Origin: Hermatobates lingyangjiaoensis
Lineage: Eukaryota > Arthropoda > Insecta > Hemiptera > Hermatobatidae
Length of the DNA stretch: 64,000 nucleotides
NCBI GenBank assembly: GCA_026182355.1
Contig: JAPFBL010000049.1
Span: 3,552,501 to 3,616,500 of the forward strand
Direction of reading: 5' to 3'
Shown here: positions 1-14,399 of the stretch, piece by piece
Layout: every line of letters begins with the position of its first letter
Position numbering within the stretch: the stretch's first letter is position 1
Position numbers and translations under genes: made by a program
The notes under the pieces: generated by a model
The model's input: only the letters and a program-made list of their open reading frames with translations
Told to the model about the DNA's origin: nothing
Database searches by the model: none

Positions 1-599
1 AATATTTACTCTATATAGTTAGCTTAATTGTTAATATAACTATACTATCAAATTATGTGTTATATTTGTGAACCAATACAATTTGAAGATTTTGCTTAAC
101 ATTCACGTGATATTTTTTTTATCTAGTTTGTATATATTACTGTGATAATGAGAAAAAAATACTGGAGTGTCCTACACTCAACTTTACTATAAGTAAGCAT
201 AATATACATGTTGTGCTTTGTGTTGAGTTTTGATCTATTAGGCATAATATAAGTTACTATTTAGTTGTTAAATTATTTGTTACTTATTAAGTTACAAATA
301 AGAAAATACAATAGGAATTTTGACAGCATGTAAGTGAGAGAATTACAGATGTATAACATTTTGAAGCAGAAAAACTAAGTATTACATTAGAGATTTTTAA
401 AAAAGAAAACAACTTGCGAATTTCAGCAACTGTCAGCTTTAATAAACAAGTGACACTGAACTGCAACGAAGTAAAAAAAAAACAAATTTTACTCGACAAA
501 ATCAAAAAAATCATTAAAGGAATATTGCAACGATCAACAATGTTTAACATAACTCACATGAATAAATACTATTTAAATTTGAAATGTGACTTCTATAAT
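1..599. other. AT-rich DNA, no gene recognised
   Basis: No coding signal is visible. A short motif around 165-200 (cctacactcaactttacta) recurs near 19145-19165 and is probably the edge of a dispersed repeat. Small open frames here have the low-complexity composition of AT-rich noncoding DNA. Confidence 0.5.
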
Positions 600-1510
600 T
601 AACGGATGACTGGTCCTTTTTAATATACAAAATTTCCAGTTTTCCTTCTCTGTTCATCTATTTCTTTGGCTATTATTTTTATTTCATCAAAATCAAAATT
701 ATGGCCTTATTCTATGTGCTGCTAATGCAGTGACATTATTTTTCTTTCTTCTTATAGCATATGCGTGCTGATAAGTTCTTTCCTTCAAGATACTTGAAAG
801 AAAATAAACTTTGTTACAATCTTTGCACTTTATTGCATGTATTACATTACTCTGTAATTCCTTTGAATTTTCTTTTTTATATTTGAAATTAGAGATTTCA
901 CTTTTATTTTCCTATAAAACGCTGAATGAGCTTGGGTTAAATGTCTTTTGAAGACTTTTTTAATTTTTTTGTGATAATCCTTCAACATATGAAAATTTAA
1001 AAAAACTCTTTATCTTCAACTTCTAAGACAGCATTTGTACTATTGGATGGATCTTGCTGTCTTAAATATATTAACCAAAAACGTGAGAACTTGTTTGTTG
1101 ATTTCTTGATTTCGGACAAACCGACAGACAGGAATTTTTCTTAGTGTGGATTCGGTTTTTCTAAATTATAATTATAAAAACAAATCATCAACATAGAGTT
1201 TGATGAATTTCACTGTTGTGCCTAATTCAATATTACAATACTTCAGTAATTCAATATTTACTATATTAGCGAGAACTGGTGATATTGGAGAGCCCATAGG
1301 TTATCCAAATTTTTGTTTATATATAACTCCATCAAATATAAAATATTGGGCTTCACAAATAAGATTTAGGAAAGAGAGAAATTTCTGTTCTGAGATGGCA
1401 ATATGTGCTTCAATTTCATTCCATCGCCTATTTATTGAATCAAAACCTAAATCAATTGGTACGTTAGTAAAAACAGATTGAACATCCAGAGAAGTCATGA
1501 TTACATTTTT
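600..1510 (-). pseudogene. Decayed Penelope-like element (RT and GIY-YIG parts)
   Basis: The minus strand encodes pieces of a PLE protein. At 1301-1498 there is a reverse transcriptase motif A region (SLDVQSVFTNVP) followed by ICEAQYF and YKQKFG, which aligns with the intact PLE at 55424-57526 (SLDVQSLFTNIP, ICEARYF, YKQKYG). At about 600-900 the endonuclease part is recognisable (LKERTYQHAYAIR, NVTALAAH, GHNFDFDE), matching the LKERIYQHKYSVR, NATALAYH and GHTFDFDG segments of that protein. RT motifs B and C and the linker are missing or scrambled. Near 1100-1165 a piece (aaccgacagacag... ggattcggttt) matches the Helitron-associated repeat at 3890-3935, so a second element is nested or recombined here. 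It is a dead copy, clearly diverged from the intact one. Confidence 0.8.
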
Positions 1511-2883
1511 GCTTAGTATTTCATATTTTCAGGCTTCCTTAAATATTAATGATTTTTTTTATTAGTGGAAGCAATATGGATTCATTAGTGGAAGCAATAA
1601 AATTTAGAGCAGACCGAGTCCTGATGAATTTTATTTTGTTTCTACTTGATGGTCGATACTTTTATCAATATATATATATATAGTTAAAGTTAACAGCCAC
1701 TTCTGAATGTAATTTATTTTGTTGATAGATTTTAATGTTACTATCTTGTGATGAGTCACCCGTGATTCCAACAGTAGATCAGGAAAGGACATATATTTCA
1801 GGTGGAATACTAAATTAAACCAGTCAGGGATAAATCACTGTATAACTAAACAAACTAACAAAAGATATAAAAAAACAATTAACAGTTATATTCAATTGAC
1901 TGTTAATCTGATCGTCGAGAATACAAATTTTGTAACTTATCTATAGGGGTCCTATTGATATTCTTTCCCAACAACATAATCGCTCACAATATTCAAATTT
2001 TTCAATAATGATTATTATTGAAATCAAATTTTTCGTAGTAAAAATGTCACAAATTCGGGACTATTGGAAGATGATATACAGCAGGTAGAAAGGGGAACCT
2101 CAACTTAGAAAATTTGTAAGACCTATTTAGCAGTTTAGAAAAATCCTATACTATTTGTCAGATTTAAATATACTAATTAAAAACTGTATATTTTATAAAT
2201 ATTTAAGGAAAATGTGATTATCTTTTTCAATGACTTTATTTAATTGTAAAATTTAGAAATGTTTGAAATTATTAAAGCGAATATGTATTCGATATAAATA
2301 TCGAATACATATTCGATATTTACAAGCTATTTACATATTCGATTTAAAACAAGCTGCGATATAAATCGCAGCCTTCTACTGGTGTTAGTACCTATTCTTT
2401 GGAGAAGATATCGCACCCTTATTTTCTTATCATGCTATAAATGTGTATAATATATATATAGTATTTAATACGTAATTTAAATATGGACTGATTTATAAGT
2501 GTAGTATGTTTTATTTCTGGATCAAAAATACAAAGAGTGATTTTTTCTAGTCTTACCATACACCTGCTAATCTTTTTAAGCTGGTTAATATAAAATGTAC
2601 TGATGGTAAATAAAACATACTTTCAAATTTTGACGGATTTACTCGTTTTATGGCTTTTAAATCCATGTTTGTGGATGTCTGCCTGCGAGTAGTTGTGGAG
2701 TGTCTATCGATAATTTTGTCAACAGTTTGCAAGTGGCACCCTTTGGTAAATCTTAACGATTAGCATATCATACTTTATGTAGTAAATGTCAATGTTATTT
2801 GTCAAATGAGTACTAATTCTGACTCACCCTGATGTTGATTCTACAAACTTTAAATTTCATATTAAGTATTGTCTTAATATGAA
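1511..2883. other. AT-rich spacer with two adjacent hairpins
   Basis: No coding region is recognised. A short direct repeat (agtggaagcaata) occurs twice around 1563-1600. Two perfect hairpins lie at 2278-2315 and 2353-2372 and are listed separately. Confidence 0.5.
2278..2315. repeat. Perfect 18-bp hairpin, 2-nt loop
   Basis: Positions 2278-2295 and 2298-2315 are exact reverse complements around the two bases at 2296-2297. A second perfect hairpin follows at 2353-2372 (gctgcgat, loop ataa, atcgcagc). The 8-mer tattcgat also recurs just downstream at about 2336-2343. Function is unknown. Confidence 0.75.
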
Positions 2884-4020
2884 CTAGCAAACATTCCCAT
2901 CTTTGACGGAATCAAAAATGCGATGATACATGATATTTCAAATTATCATTACAAATTATAGAATAGTAGAAAATATTATTTTCTACTCTATCTGACTCTT
3001 GGGTAAGCAAACTACAGTTGGTCATGTGAGAAAAACTTCATCTCACTCACTTCAATTCCTGCGGTAGATAGAGTTTCCCCTTGCGACTTAGCGTCATTGC
3101 GAAACAGAGGCTGACGGGACATTGCAATCGTTTGAATGAAAACGCATAGTGGAATCAATGGTATGAGTCGTATACACACAGACTCTATGGCGTATGTGTG
3201 CAGACCAAGAACTCAGAGTCGTGTCCCGTTGCACATTTTTGGGCCACTCACGTTTCATAACGTGAAATTTGTTACTGCTACTAAATCATAGCACGATTGG
3301 TGCTCCTACTTTAAGTTTTTACTCATGAGCAGGCAGTCCAGGACCAGTCATGGAGTCAAGAAATTCAGTTGGAAAATGAACTGCTTCCTCATTACTAATC
3401 ACTCTCTTTACTGACATAAGTTCTTTCCTCGGTTTGATATAGCGTAAGAACTTGTTCTGATCATTAGCAAGGGTTGAGAATTGCTGATATAAAAAAACTA
3501 TTTATTATATAAAATTAAAATCAACTGACAATACCTACTTGCCACACCTATGTATTTTCAAAAAAAAACATGTCTCTGAAGTTAGCAAAATACAACTTAA
3601 AAGTCCATAACTTCGTTTCTGCACTGAATTATCAATCTATTCAGAGCCATATTTTAAGTTAGATATACAAAAATCCAGTGTCAAAGTTTCAGCTTGCTAT
3701 GTCTTATGGTGATTGAGTTTAGTTGTAACAAATGTTTTTGCTTTAAACGTCCATAACTTCGCTTTTATGTTGAATTTCCAATCAATTCAAAGCCTATATT
3801 TTAAGTGAGACATACTCAAATCTACTGTCAAAGGTTCAGCTTGCTATGTCGTATGGTAGCTGAGTTTACTTGTGACAAAATTTTGTGAACAAACCGATAG
3901 AATATTTGTCAGATTTGGGTGGATTCGGTTTCTCTAATGTATGAAACATAAAGAAAACCTGGATGAGTCAGTTCTAAGCAATCTACAGACAAAACATTTC
4001 TTTTATTTATATGGATATAT
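2884..4020 (-). mobile_element. Helitron 3' portion with helicase remnant (copy 1)
   Basis: Read on the minus strand, the element ends in CTAG (2884-2887), preceded by a short hairpin close to CCGTC-AAA-GATGG, the layout of a Helitron 3' terminus. Just inside (3000-3470) is a decayed C-terminal segment of a PIF1-like Helitron helicase. It matches the better copy at 13167-13666, including the region coding for TVNKSKGQTL and SHGQLYVAWSR. At 3520-4000 lies an internal repeated block (two tandem units with cataacttcg and cagcttgctatgtc) shared with 25420-25745 and 37381-37870. The 5' end could not be fixed. The helicase is not functional. Confidence 0.7.
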
Positions 4021-5214
4021 ATCAAAATATGTTTCAAAAATTTAGTACGTTGGAAGAGGAGATATTCCACTTAAAATGACACTATTATCTGTAGGAACGT
4101 GATACATGCGCTTTAACAATGATGGTATATTCTTTAAGCCCAGAATTGTCCATAAAAGATGAAATTTGACTCTACACAACAAAAGACTAATATATACTAG
4201 AATACTTAATAGTACAAGCTCTCTTTTATGTTTCTAACGATACCATTCATAACGATTTTAAAATTCCTTTTATCCACAAAGAAATCCGATCACGATACCC
4301 CAAATTTAGTGAATTTTTACCCACAAACCTGAACCCTTGAATTCAGCAATTATCATTCCACCAGATTCCTACTAAAACTCTATTAGAAGGTTAAAAAGAT
4401 GTTGGCCAGAAGATCTACTCAGCAATCCTAACTGACAAGACTAATTTCAAGTGATCAGAACAATTTATATGGGGTACCACCAATGGGTGGTTTCTCCACT
4501 TTTTTATTTAATTTTTATATAGCATGTATCATTATTACTTGTTACTCCTCTAAGTGTAGTTGTAATATAATAATACATTTATAAAAATGATAATGACTTA
4601 ATATGGGATTTAATAAGAATAGAATTTTTACTTGAAAAAAAAAATCATCGCCAATCTAACACAATTTCTCATTCTTTCCATGTTAGGATTTGTCAAACAT
4701 AATGCTCTAATCAATCTGTTTTTTGCACCTTTGAACAAAACTTAATGTAAGGTGTAGATTTCCTTGGGTACATAAATCATGTTTTCTTTGGGTGATATTG
4801 AAATATGAGTAATGGACTCTTTCGTTTTATAGAAGACATGCAATGTTTTTGACAAATATCCAGTTTTTTCACTATTCTAGTCTAATAGTTAATTTACTTT
4901 TAATTAACAATAAATAAAAATTTACTGTTAATCAACTAACAATACCTACTTGCCACACCTTTGTATTTTCAAAAAAAACATGTCTTTTTAAAATGTCAAG
5001 ACATTTAATTAATTAAAATCTCTTTAATCTTTTAATTAAATTTAATCTTTTAAAAAGGTAACAGCTATAAAAGCTTAAAATTATACTAAAAAAGTGGTTT
5101 TGGATTTGATTTGAGTATACAAAATTGTGCATATACAATAACTAAGGGATACGCAATTAGACATATATAGCCGCTGTGCACACGAGTCCGATGATATTCA
5201 GGTCCTCAGTTTAA
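4021..5214. other. Repeat A fragment and unassigned DNA
   Basis: Positions about 4590-4900 match the distal part of repeat A (compare 22565-22800 and 36230-36520; for example cagttttttcactatt). Positions 4930-4985 repeat a piece of Helitron copy 1 (aatacctacttgccacacct). The rest shows nothing I recognise. Confidence 0.5.
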
Positions 5215-5450
5215 TAATAAGAATAACGCGTCAGATTGGTTACAACTGTAATGTTTATGAAATGAATATGGCTACATATAAACATAGGATATCAATGGTT
5301 ATTGATTGTCTGTGAATTCGATGTTTTGTCTACACGATAACAACATTAATATAAACCAAAAATCAATTGATTATCAACTAGTTTGAACTAATGTTTACTT
5401 ATGATAAAGTTTAATATGGGCCACTCAATATCTTTTAAGTTTTTCAATGT
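5215..5450 (+). repeat. Dispersed repeat B, copy 1
   Basis: About 230 bp shared, with clear divergence, with 6465-6720 and 13683-13900. Shared landmarks are a block close to caattgattatcaac and a following tgtttactta-like segment. Copies 1 and 2 flank the LINE RT remnant at 5830-6450. Nature unknown; possibly part of a longer decayed element. Confidence 0.45.
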
Positions 5451-5829
5451 GTGATGGATAACTGTCTAAGAGTTGTGTTATCATCAATCTACATGTTGTT
5501 TGCTTTAACAATAATTAATAGCGGATATATAGTTGATGCTGTGTTTAAGAACTGCATTGTTTTTGGCTAATACTGTCGTATGGAAACAGTACTTTTCATT
5601 CATGATGAAAAAATAGCTAATAATTTAAAGACACTACTCCAGTGATTCTATAAACTTAAATTTGTATAGTTGTTGTCTTACTACCAATTTATCTTAAATG
5701 TTAGAAGAGCAGTATTACTCTAAAAATGACAGCTATTATCAATAACTGTAAATTATTGAATAGGACAACGCACCTATCTGAACAGTAAATAAACAAGAGT
5801 TTCATAAACCTTGGGTACAAAATAGAAAA

Positions 5830-6450
5830 CGCGAATGTCTTGAAGGAATCGTTTTTTGCTGCTTCTTGGATATTAAAGGAGCTTTTGATAACGCGCCTTC
5901 GAGTCCAGTGACTCAGAACTAATATATAGATGTTTTAGCCCAAGAACAATTGAATGGATTACAAGAATCTAGTGCAAGAGTAATTAGTGAAAGTATAGGT
6001 TCTACTGCAAATGAGATTGTAACCACCAGAGGCTAATCTCGGGAGGTGTACTATCACCCCTATTGTGGTGACTAGTTGTAGATGACCTTCTGGGTACTCT
6101 AAATAATTAATGTTTCATAGGGTAAAGTACAAAGGAATGCAGATTACCTTTTTATTGTAAGAAGAGTAATGTTTGATGGCTGACTTAATGTTTGACTGCC
6201 TTTGAACTAGGAGTGATGCTCTGCAAATTTGTGATAGATGGATAAAGAAAAATGGTTTGGATATAAAACCAGCTAAAACAATCTTTATTGCTGTATCAAG
6301 AAGAAAGGAAGTAGATCCAAAATATATCTTTATTAAAAATACCAAACAAGAATTATCGGAGATACGCAAATACTTTGAAGTCTATTTATATGATAGACTA
6401 AACTGCGAAGCCAAAGTAACAGATAGATTGGCTATGACTCTCAGTTAATA
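5830..6450 (+). pseudogene. LINE reverse transcriptase remnant
   Basis: Successive frames give FLDIKGAFDNAP (the RT FxDxxxAFD block, motif A), then a relic of the RGxxxGxxxSPxLW block near 6030-6060, then DALQICDRWIKKNGLDIKPAKT (6210-6280). The last is the stretch that follows the YxDD motif in Jockey/R1-type non-LTR elements, where the A..I..W....GL.I...KT pattern is typical. KYFEVYLYDRLN (6367-6400) corresponds to the KYLGVxLD thumb block. Stops and frameshifts are present and YxDD is lost. The RNase H remnant at 8150-9000 has the same orientation and could be the same element, split by a later insertion. Confidence 0.75.
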
Positions 6451-6464
6451 AAAATAACAATATA

Positions 6465-6720
6465 CCATTGATTTTTCTAGATCAGTGATTTACATTCTTA
6501 TTACAACTGATAAAATGAATATAACGACAATAAAATAAATTCAATCATTAAATTGATTTGTCTAGGAGTTTGAATAATACCTCACTCAAGAGTATTGCGT
6601 CTACACGATAGACACATTAAAATATAAACAAAATTCAATTAATTGTCAACGAGTTTGATATTGCGTTTACTTATAGTCAAGGTGGATGTAGGAGATTACA
6701 GATGCTTTATTGATATCTAC
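6465..6720 (+). repeat. Dispersed repeat B, copy 2
   Basis: It shares with 13683-13900 an exact block (attcaatcattaaattgatt) and the following caattaattgtcaac-like segment before tgcgtttacttatag. It begins right after the LINE RT remnant. Confidence 0.5.
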
Positions 6721-8147
6721 CGTTCTGTACTGTTGTAAAAAATTGAATTTTCTCGGTTTCTTTTCTTTAACCATGTAGTTTTACGAATTATGTACTGGTA
6801 AGTATTCAACTGGTAACAAATAGTATGGAGAATTCCTATCTGGCTTTCTTAGACCGTGATTTGTTTTAGGGATTGAGGTATAGTTTGACCCGTTGATCGT
6901 GTGTTAAGAGGGAACAAGAATGTCTGTGAATAAAGACAGACAGATACTTCTTTTTGTTTAGTGAGGTAACCGTTGCAGTTGGAACATATAGTGGTTAAAG
7001 GTTGTCTGTGTTCATAGGTATGCAATTAAACAGATTTTTTTGATCCTGTACTTTCATTTAACCAAACAACCAATTGTTCTATTATTTTACAAAATATAGT
7101 TAATCTTTTTTTCCAATCTTGGTAGTTTTTTTAATCTTTTTTACCAATATCAATAGATAGTGGCCATTATTTTATGAATTAATTGACATTGTATATTCTT
7201 CTAATTTTATTTCCATGAAAAAATAATAATTTTTTTAAAACAAAATTTAACTAATAAGCGGCTGGTTTATGAGAATTTTACTAGGAATTTATTATTTTAA
7301 TGAAGTAAATAGTCTGTTTTTTTTGCAAGGCTTGATATAAATTTGTATCATCGAAAAAGTAGGTAAACACTTCTGAAAACTTGAAAAAGTACATATACTT
7401 TCATGGCGATAATAATATTTTATGGGTTATTTGGTCTGTCTGTTAGCTCCCATCATTTAGTGATTTTTTTTATTAGCATGGAGTCTTAAATTTTTCATTA
7501 CTCATGTTTCATTTACGTTAACGGATTTTTAATTTGTAGTTGACATCCTACAGGCTCTGGAGGGAACAGCTTTTTGTCCTCTTAATATGTTAGGGTACAT
7601 TTTCTATATAAAGAATCTAAGCTGATTGGTACCAATGGTAATCCCGCTAACTACTATGTCACAGGTGACAATAGAAATCCCATTGTTCATTATCATGCAA
7701 AACTGACAAAATCAAGGGTGATTCACAAATAGTTATACTTGAATTATACTCACTGGAATACTTGATGAGTAAAGTGAACTAAGGAACTAAACAATAAAGT
7801 ACGTTGGTGTAAATGTTTAAATGACTGACACCATGAAAAGATCAAAATAACATGAATAAAACGATCTAGCCAGTGAGACATTCAGTATTTTAACTAACGA
7901 ACAGTTTTTCAATATTATATTGTTAGACATTTAGCCCAACTACTTAGTAATAAGCATCCTATAACTCATCAGTGAGGGAAATTTGAGTAGGTAAAGAAAA
8001 GAAGAGACACAAATATGGAATGGAACCCCCAATAAATAGAAAAGTGAATCAATAAAATATTTAGTAATATATTAATACATACAAAAGAAACTCGTACATG
8101 TATTATATACGTATGCAATTCTAATTAAAACAGACAAAGGTGTATGT
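6721..8147. other. AT-rich DNA, no gene recognised
   Basis: No coding homology or clear repeat boundary is seen. If the RT remnant upstream and the RNase H remnant downstream come from one LINE, this stretch is, at least in part, inserted DNA. Confidence 0.4.
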
Positions 8148-9250
8148 ATGGAGCAGCTTTCCAGGACTTTATATGCGAATTTATACACCATAGATTTATT
8201 TTCACAGTTGATTATCAAGCGGCTCTGGATATGCAATATACTCAAAGAATACAACAATATCATGGTATTACCAGCAGAAGTGAGTGTCTACACTACTAAG
8301 CTACATACTATAGTTAAAGCCCTCAAATATTACAATACAGAGCCTGAAAAATTGTTCCAAATCTTATCTGACTCGAAGTCGGCACTCACAGCTATTGGGA
8401 ATCCATCACAGAGAGACCCCTTGATAAATCTAATTTATGAACGCGTTAAAGAATTGACTTTGGAAAAGAAACAGGTAGAGTTTTCCTGGATACTAACCGA
8501 TGTTGGAATCGAGGGAAATGAGCCAGCTGACAGAGTGCAACAGCAGTTGCAGAAAATGTAGACAAAGAAATACTTGCCCGGGATAGATGCTGGACTGGCC
8601 AACGTTGGCAGTTGACTGTTACTCCGGAACTTGCTGAAGGTATCGGCGCAGTGTGACAGGTTTGTATGTGAATGCTGTGGCGCACAATGCATGGAACTTG
8701 AACACAGCTTTATAGAGCTCAGCCTGAGTTTGGCACTGCAGTTCACTCTACCTTACTACCCAGGAGACCTTCAGTAGTACTGAATGCGTTGAGAATCGGT
8801 CACAGCAGGCTGACTCATGGCTTTCTTCTGTTCATGAAGAATTCTGTTGGCTTCATGAAGTGATTGGAATTTGGAGTACCCTGCGAAAACAGTAGTCACG
8901 AACGTTTTTGTCTTAGTTTGTTTGTAGTTATGTGTATAATAGCGGTAAAATTCAGTGGAATAGGGCATAACACTCTTTAGACTAAACTATACTTTTTACC
9001 ACAAGCGCGTGATGTCGGTCGTGGAAGCCCACCTTCGCGCCCATCGCAACGGAGATACAGGAAGAGTGTGGGAATGCATCAGGACCTAACATTAGCGCTA
9101 AGATGGAACAAAATGAAAAATTCTTAAGTTTTTTGAAGCAGTGCAAGATACTCATGCAAAAATGAGCTCTATGTGATATTAAGTTTCATTGTACAACACC
9201 AATGCCTACAAGACGATACGCTTATAAAATGAAATAAATAAAAAAAGGCA
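8148..9250 (+). pseudogene. LINE RNase H domain and 3' end
   Basis: An open frame from 8148 to 8561 carries the RNase H domain found at the C-terminus of I- and R1-type non-LTR retrotransposons. It has a relic of the xELxAI helix (YTTKLHTIVKALKYY), the ILSDSKSALTAI block with the catalytic Asp, and the WILTDVGIEGNEPAD block. Beyond the stop, another frame at about 8783-8845 gives LNALRIGHSRLTHGF, the conserved LRxGHxxLTH block downstream of RNase H. The 3' end is near 9240, where aaataaataaaaaaa forms an A-rich tail. It is 5'-truncated and frameshifted, so nonfunctional. Confidence 0.8.
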
Positions 9251-10705
9251 TAAAAAAATGGTTGAAACACATTCATATTAATAGAAAAGTAAAGTTAAAT
9301 TAAGATCATTTCATCTTTCTTCCTTAAATTTAAGTGAATTTATTTATTATGTTTCTTACATTGAAGTCTTTACGTAATTTACTTTCTACGTCGAGATTTA
9401 CGGTTTTATTCTTTTTAGGGGCATTTTAAATTTTGGTACACCTCACCTGAGACAACCTTATAAAAGTTCTGTTTTATAAGAATTCGCATCCAATGTCGGG
9501 ATCTGAGTATATTTTATTAATCCTATGATTTTTATTGGGTTGTTGTTTAAAATAATGTTGTTCAGTGATGTTCCTCTCCACGATTGCTCAAATAATCTGC
9601 TGACTTTTGTCAGCACAAGTTTTGTAATGAAGTGAAAGTAATGTTTATGTAATTACTTTTTGTGTAACACTATGAGAGAAGTCTATCCTAATTCATTATT
9701 GCAAATAAAAGAGGAATTTGACATATTTTCTTGGTTGCTTTACCATAGTAAATGTTCAAAATGAAACAAGAAATAATACCCTTAACCTCTTTTAAAATAA
9801 AACTTGTCTTAATTTTTAAAACTTAAAATGCCTACACGTTTTAACATATTTTTGCTTTTAAAAATTGTATTTTAAAAATTAATTACTTTGAATATTTCTG
9901 TTCTGACAGATTAATTTGAAAATTTTATTGTAAATTATTTTATTATTAATAAAGAGCAAATAATATTTGAAATGGAATAATTTTAAAATTTCAAATAATT
10001 TTGAAATAATATTTTAAATCAGGTAAATAATATTTTAAAAATATTTTATTTTATTATTAATAGAAGGTAAATAATATATTAAATCAACCAGTCAGAATAT
10101 AAATACTCTCAAGTAACTTTTATAAATCTTAATGAATAGTATTGGGTATAATATTTAATGTCAATATTATGGTTAATTTGAATAAACAAAATTTCTGTTG
10201 GAAATATTCTGTTTATTAGACCCAAAGCTAATAAGGACTCTAAAGTAACTTGGTCTAAACAATTTATTGACAAAGACTCTTTTGTTAAATTAAAGTAGTA
10301 GAATATGTTGTAAACAATTACAAACTAAATATACTTCATGTGAATTTTCATCCCGTTTATTGAGGTGATAAAGGAGATAGTTGGACGCAGTTTCTGGCAG
10401 GTTGAGTGTTGTGGGATTAATCGATAGTTAAGACTCGCCAGGCAGCGCTGGAGCTGCCTTTAACTTGGTCACGTTCCAAATAATGCTTTCTTATTTAAAA
10501 AATATACTCTGAAATATGTTTATTGGTACAGTGAAGTTTTTTTATTGAAGAGAGATATTCTGATAAGGAAAAGCTAGAAAACCAATAATTGTTTGTGACT
10601 TGCATCTTTCAATTAAAATAGAGTGTTTTATTTATATTTATATACATTTTATGTATAAATATAAATTTAAGGCTTCTAAAAAACGTTATTATAATGTAGA
10701 TTTAA
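9251..10705. other. AT-rich DNA, no gene recognised
   Basis: Very AT-rich. Short self-similar strings such as aaataatattt occur around 9950-10080. No coding signal was found. Confidence 0.4.
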
Positions 10706-10958
10706 TATATATATATATATATATATACACGAGTTCGAGATTAACAAAGAGCAACACACAAAGTAGGGAAACACACTTACAGACTCAAATTTTCGGGTAA
10801 TCCGTCTTCAGGAGAAAAGAGAATGGGAGACCAAGCACGTTGTAGACTGTAGACGCAACGGCAAGTAACCCGTCTCCTGAAGACGGATTACCCGAAAATT
10901 TGAGTCTTTAAGTGTGTTTCCCTACTTTGTGTGTTGCTCTTTGTTAATCTCGAACTCG
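10706..10958. repeat. (TA)n-bounded palindrome carrying hammerhead motifs (P1)
   Basis: A (TA)n tract at about 10706-10727 is followed by inverted arms at about 10730-10814 and 10874-10958, with a 59-nt centre. The arms are nearly identical, differing by small changes such as one near 10910. Each arm contains the same hammerhead-like core, so one lies on each strand. A further TA run occurs at about 11001-11016. The arrangement fits inverted PLE-type terminal repeats or a nonautonomous derivative. Confidence 0.7.
10874..10904 (+). ncRNA. Hammerhead ribozyme-like motif
   Basis: Core CTGAAGA (10877-10883), a short stem II around ggattaccc, GAA (10894-10896), a 2-bp stem III (AA/TT) and T at the cleavage position before G10902. 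The flanks CTC (10874-10876) and GAG (10902-10904) form stem I. The mirror copy on the minus strand is at 10784-10814. The fit to minimal type I hammerheads of PLEs is good, but stem II is weak. Confidence 0.6.
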
Positions 10959-11341
10959 TATTGTGTCCAGTTTGGATCGTATTTCGTTTTTTATCAGTGA
11001 AATATATATATATATAATTACAGAGAAAATTAAATAGTTAGAATTGAGGTTACTCATTATCTTGTTAGCATTCTAAACCTATTGGGAGTTTGAAATGATG
11101 TGTACCAAACAAATTTGTCTTCTTAACTTTTCTTCTTAGTCTTTCACTTCCTTTCTCAACCATAATTGCTACATGTTTGTACTACTAAGACCATATCTGC
11201 AAATCGATAGGCTTGTACTGAGTGTGATACTCTATGCCAGTTTGACTTAGACATATCTGACAATGCTTATAAGGATTTTGTCAGTCAGAGTAGCAACCTT
11301 GCTATTCTGCAAACCGGAATATGATGCACGTGAATGGTACA

Positions 11342-11345
<4 letters not shown>
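10959..11345. other. PLE terminal-repeat relic and short TA tract
   Basis: Positions 10972-11000 (ggatcgtatttcg... atcag) resemble the minus-strand modules at 52130-52161 and 62866-62890, and end at a TA run (11001-11016). The rest is unassigned. Confidence 0.4.
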
Positions 11346-13051
<1,706 letters not shown>

Positions 13052-13680
13052 CTAGCAGTGTGCTCGCCTTTGACGGGTATTTTACAAAAATTAAGACATG
13101 ATACGTGGTATTTCAAAATAGTATTAGAAAATTTATGGAATAAATGGAATATTTTTTAGCACAGTGTTAAGTTAATGCCTTTGTATTCACCACATTAGCT
13201 GTCTGTCCTTCAGGTATATGGAAGAACAGAGAGTTGGAACCTTTAACTCTTGACCAAGCAACATACAGTTGACCATGTGAGATAAACTTAGTTTCACTCA
13301 CTTTAATTCCTGCCACAGACAGAGTTTGGCCTTTCGACTTATTGACCGTCATTGTGAAACAGACGTTGATGGGAAATTGCAACCGTTTGAATTAAAGTGG
13401 ACAGTTGTTAGGTATTAATGGTATGCGTGGTATAAACACTGACTCCCCAGTTTACACCCACTCATGATATCAGCCTCTATGACGTATCTGTGCAAACCAA
13501 AAATTTGGAGTCGTGTCCCGTTGCACATTTTTGGGGTACTCAAGTTTCGTAATAGCATGATTGGTGCTCCTACTTTAAGTTTTAAGTCATGAACAGGCAG
13601 TCCAGGAGCAGTCATGGAGTCAAGAAATTCAATTGGATAATGAACTGCTTCCTCATCACTTATCACTCTATTTAAAATTC
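13052..13680 (-). mobile_element. Helitron 3' portion with helicase remnant (copy 2)
   Basis: On the minus strand the element ends in CTAG (13052-13055) with a small CGTC-AAA-GGCG hairpin just upstream. Two open segments, 13167-13382 and 13415-13666, encode the C-terminal part of a PIF1-like Helitron helicase. Visible blocks are VGAPIMLLRNL, NGTRLQIFGL, FTMTVNKSKGQTL, HGQLYVAWSRV and LFFHIPEGQ. These are the regions around helicase motifs V and VI. The two segments are in different frames, with a frameshift near 13390-13410, and the N-terminal Rep and helicase parts are absent. This is the best preserved of the three Helitron copies in the window. Confidence 0.85.
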
Positions 13681-13682
13681 GT

Positions 13683-13900
13683 TATAACTGACGACATGTT
13701 TATAGCTGTTATAAAACAAATTCAATCATTAAATTGATTATCTATAAGTTTAATAGCATTTTAGAAGAGTATCTATTATAACTTCATCACGATGGTGACA
13801 TTAAAATAAAGAAAAATCAATTGACCCTCAACAAGCTTAAAACTATGTTTACTAATAGTGTGTTTGAGTGTAATCTACTGCAATTTTTTTAATTTATTAT
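13683..13900 (+). repeat. Dispersed repeat B, copy 3
   Basis: Related to 5215-5450 and 6465-6720 (for example attcaatcattaaattgatt). It directly follows the Helitron fragment. Function unknown. Confidence 0.5.
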
Positions 13901-13904
13901 ATGG

Positions 13905-14018
13905 AAAAATAGAAATCATGAAAAAAATTGGTCTTAAAATTTGGACAAATTTATGTACTTTAAGGACCCCAAAAACCTTTCCTGAAATTTTGTCAGTGAT
14001 ATGTCTGTGTGTGTGTGT

Positions 14019-14070
<52 letters not shown>

Positions 14071-14080
14071 GTGTTTTTAA
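13905..14080 (+). repeat. Decayed repeat A end with (TG)n tract
   Basis: The sequence from 13917 (atcatgaaaaaaattgg) through aggaccccaaaaacc and tcagtgatatgtctgtgtg is a degenerate version of the repeat A end (see 21690-21815). The TG microsatellite at about 14004-14074 sits where other copies have tctgtgtgtg. Confidence 0.65.
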
Positions 14081-14399
14081 ATAAACCATTTATTCAGCAT
14101 GCTCCATGTAAATATTACATGCTAAAATATAAATAATTACATTTACAATTACTACATTTCTTTGCAATATACTAAGCATATCACATTTTTAGTTATAGTT
14201 TGTTGGAAATACTTCATTTCACTACTAAATATTTTTAACTTTATGGATGAAAAGTTATTACAATAGTTTTGTATTATAATAGTCTATATATGTTATGACA
14301 TTAATTGTTACACTGCAATAAAAGTTTCTCAAAATCTATTTGATCTCTGAATTTTTTAAAATAATTAAACATTTCACTGTTCTTCACAATTTTACGTTT

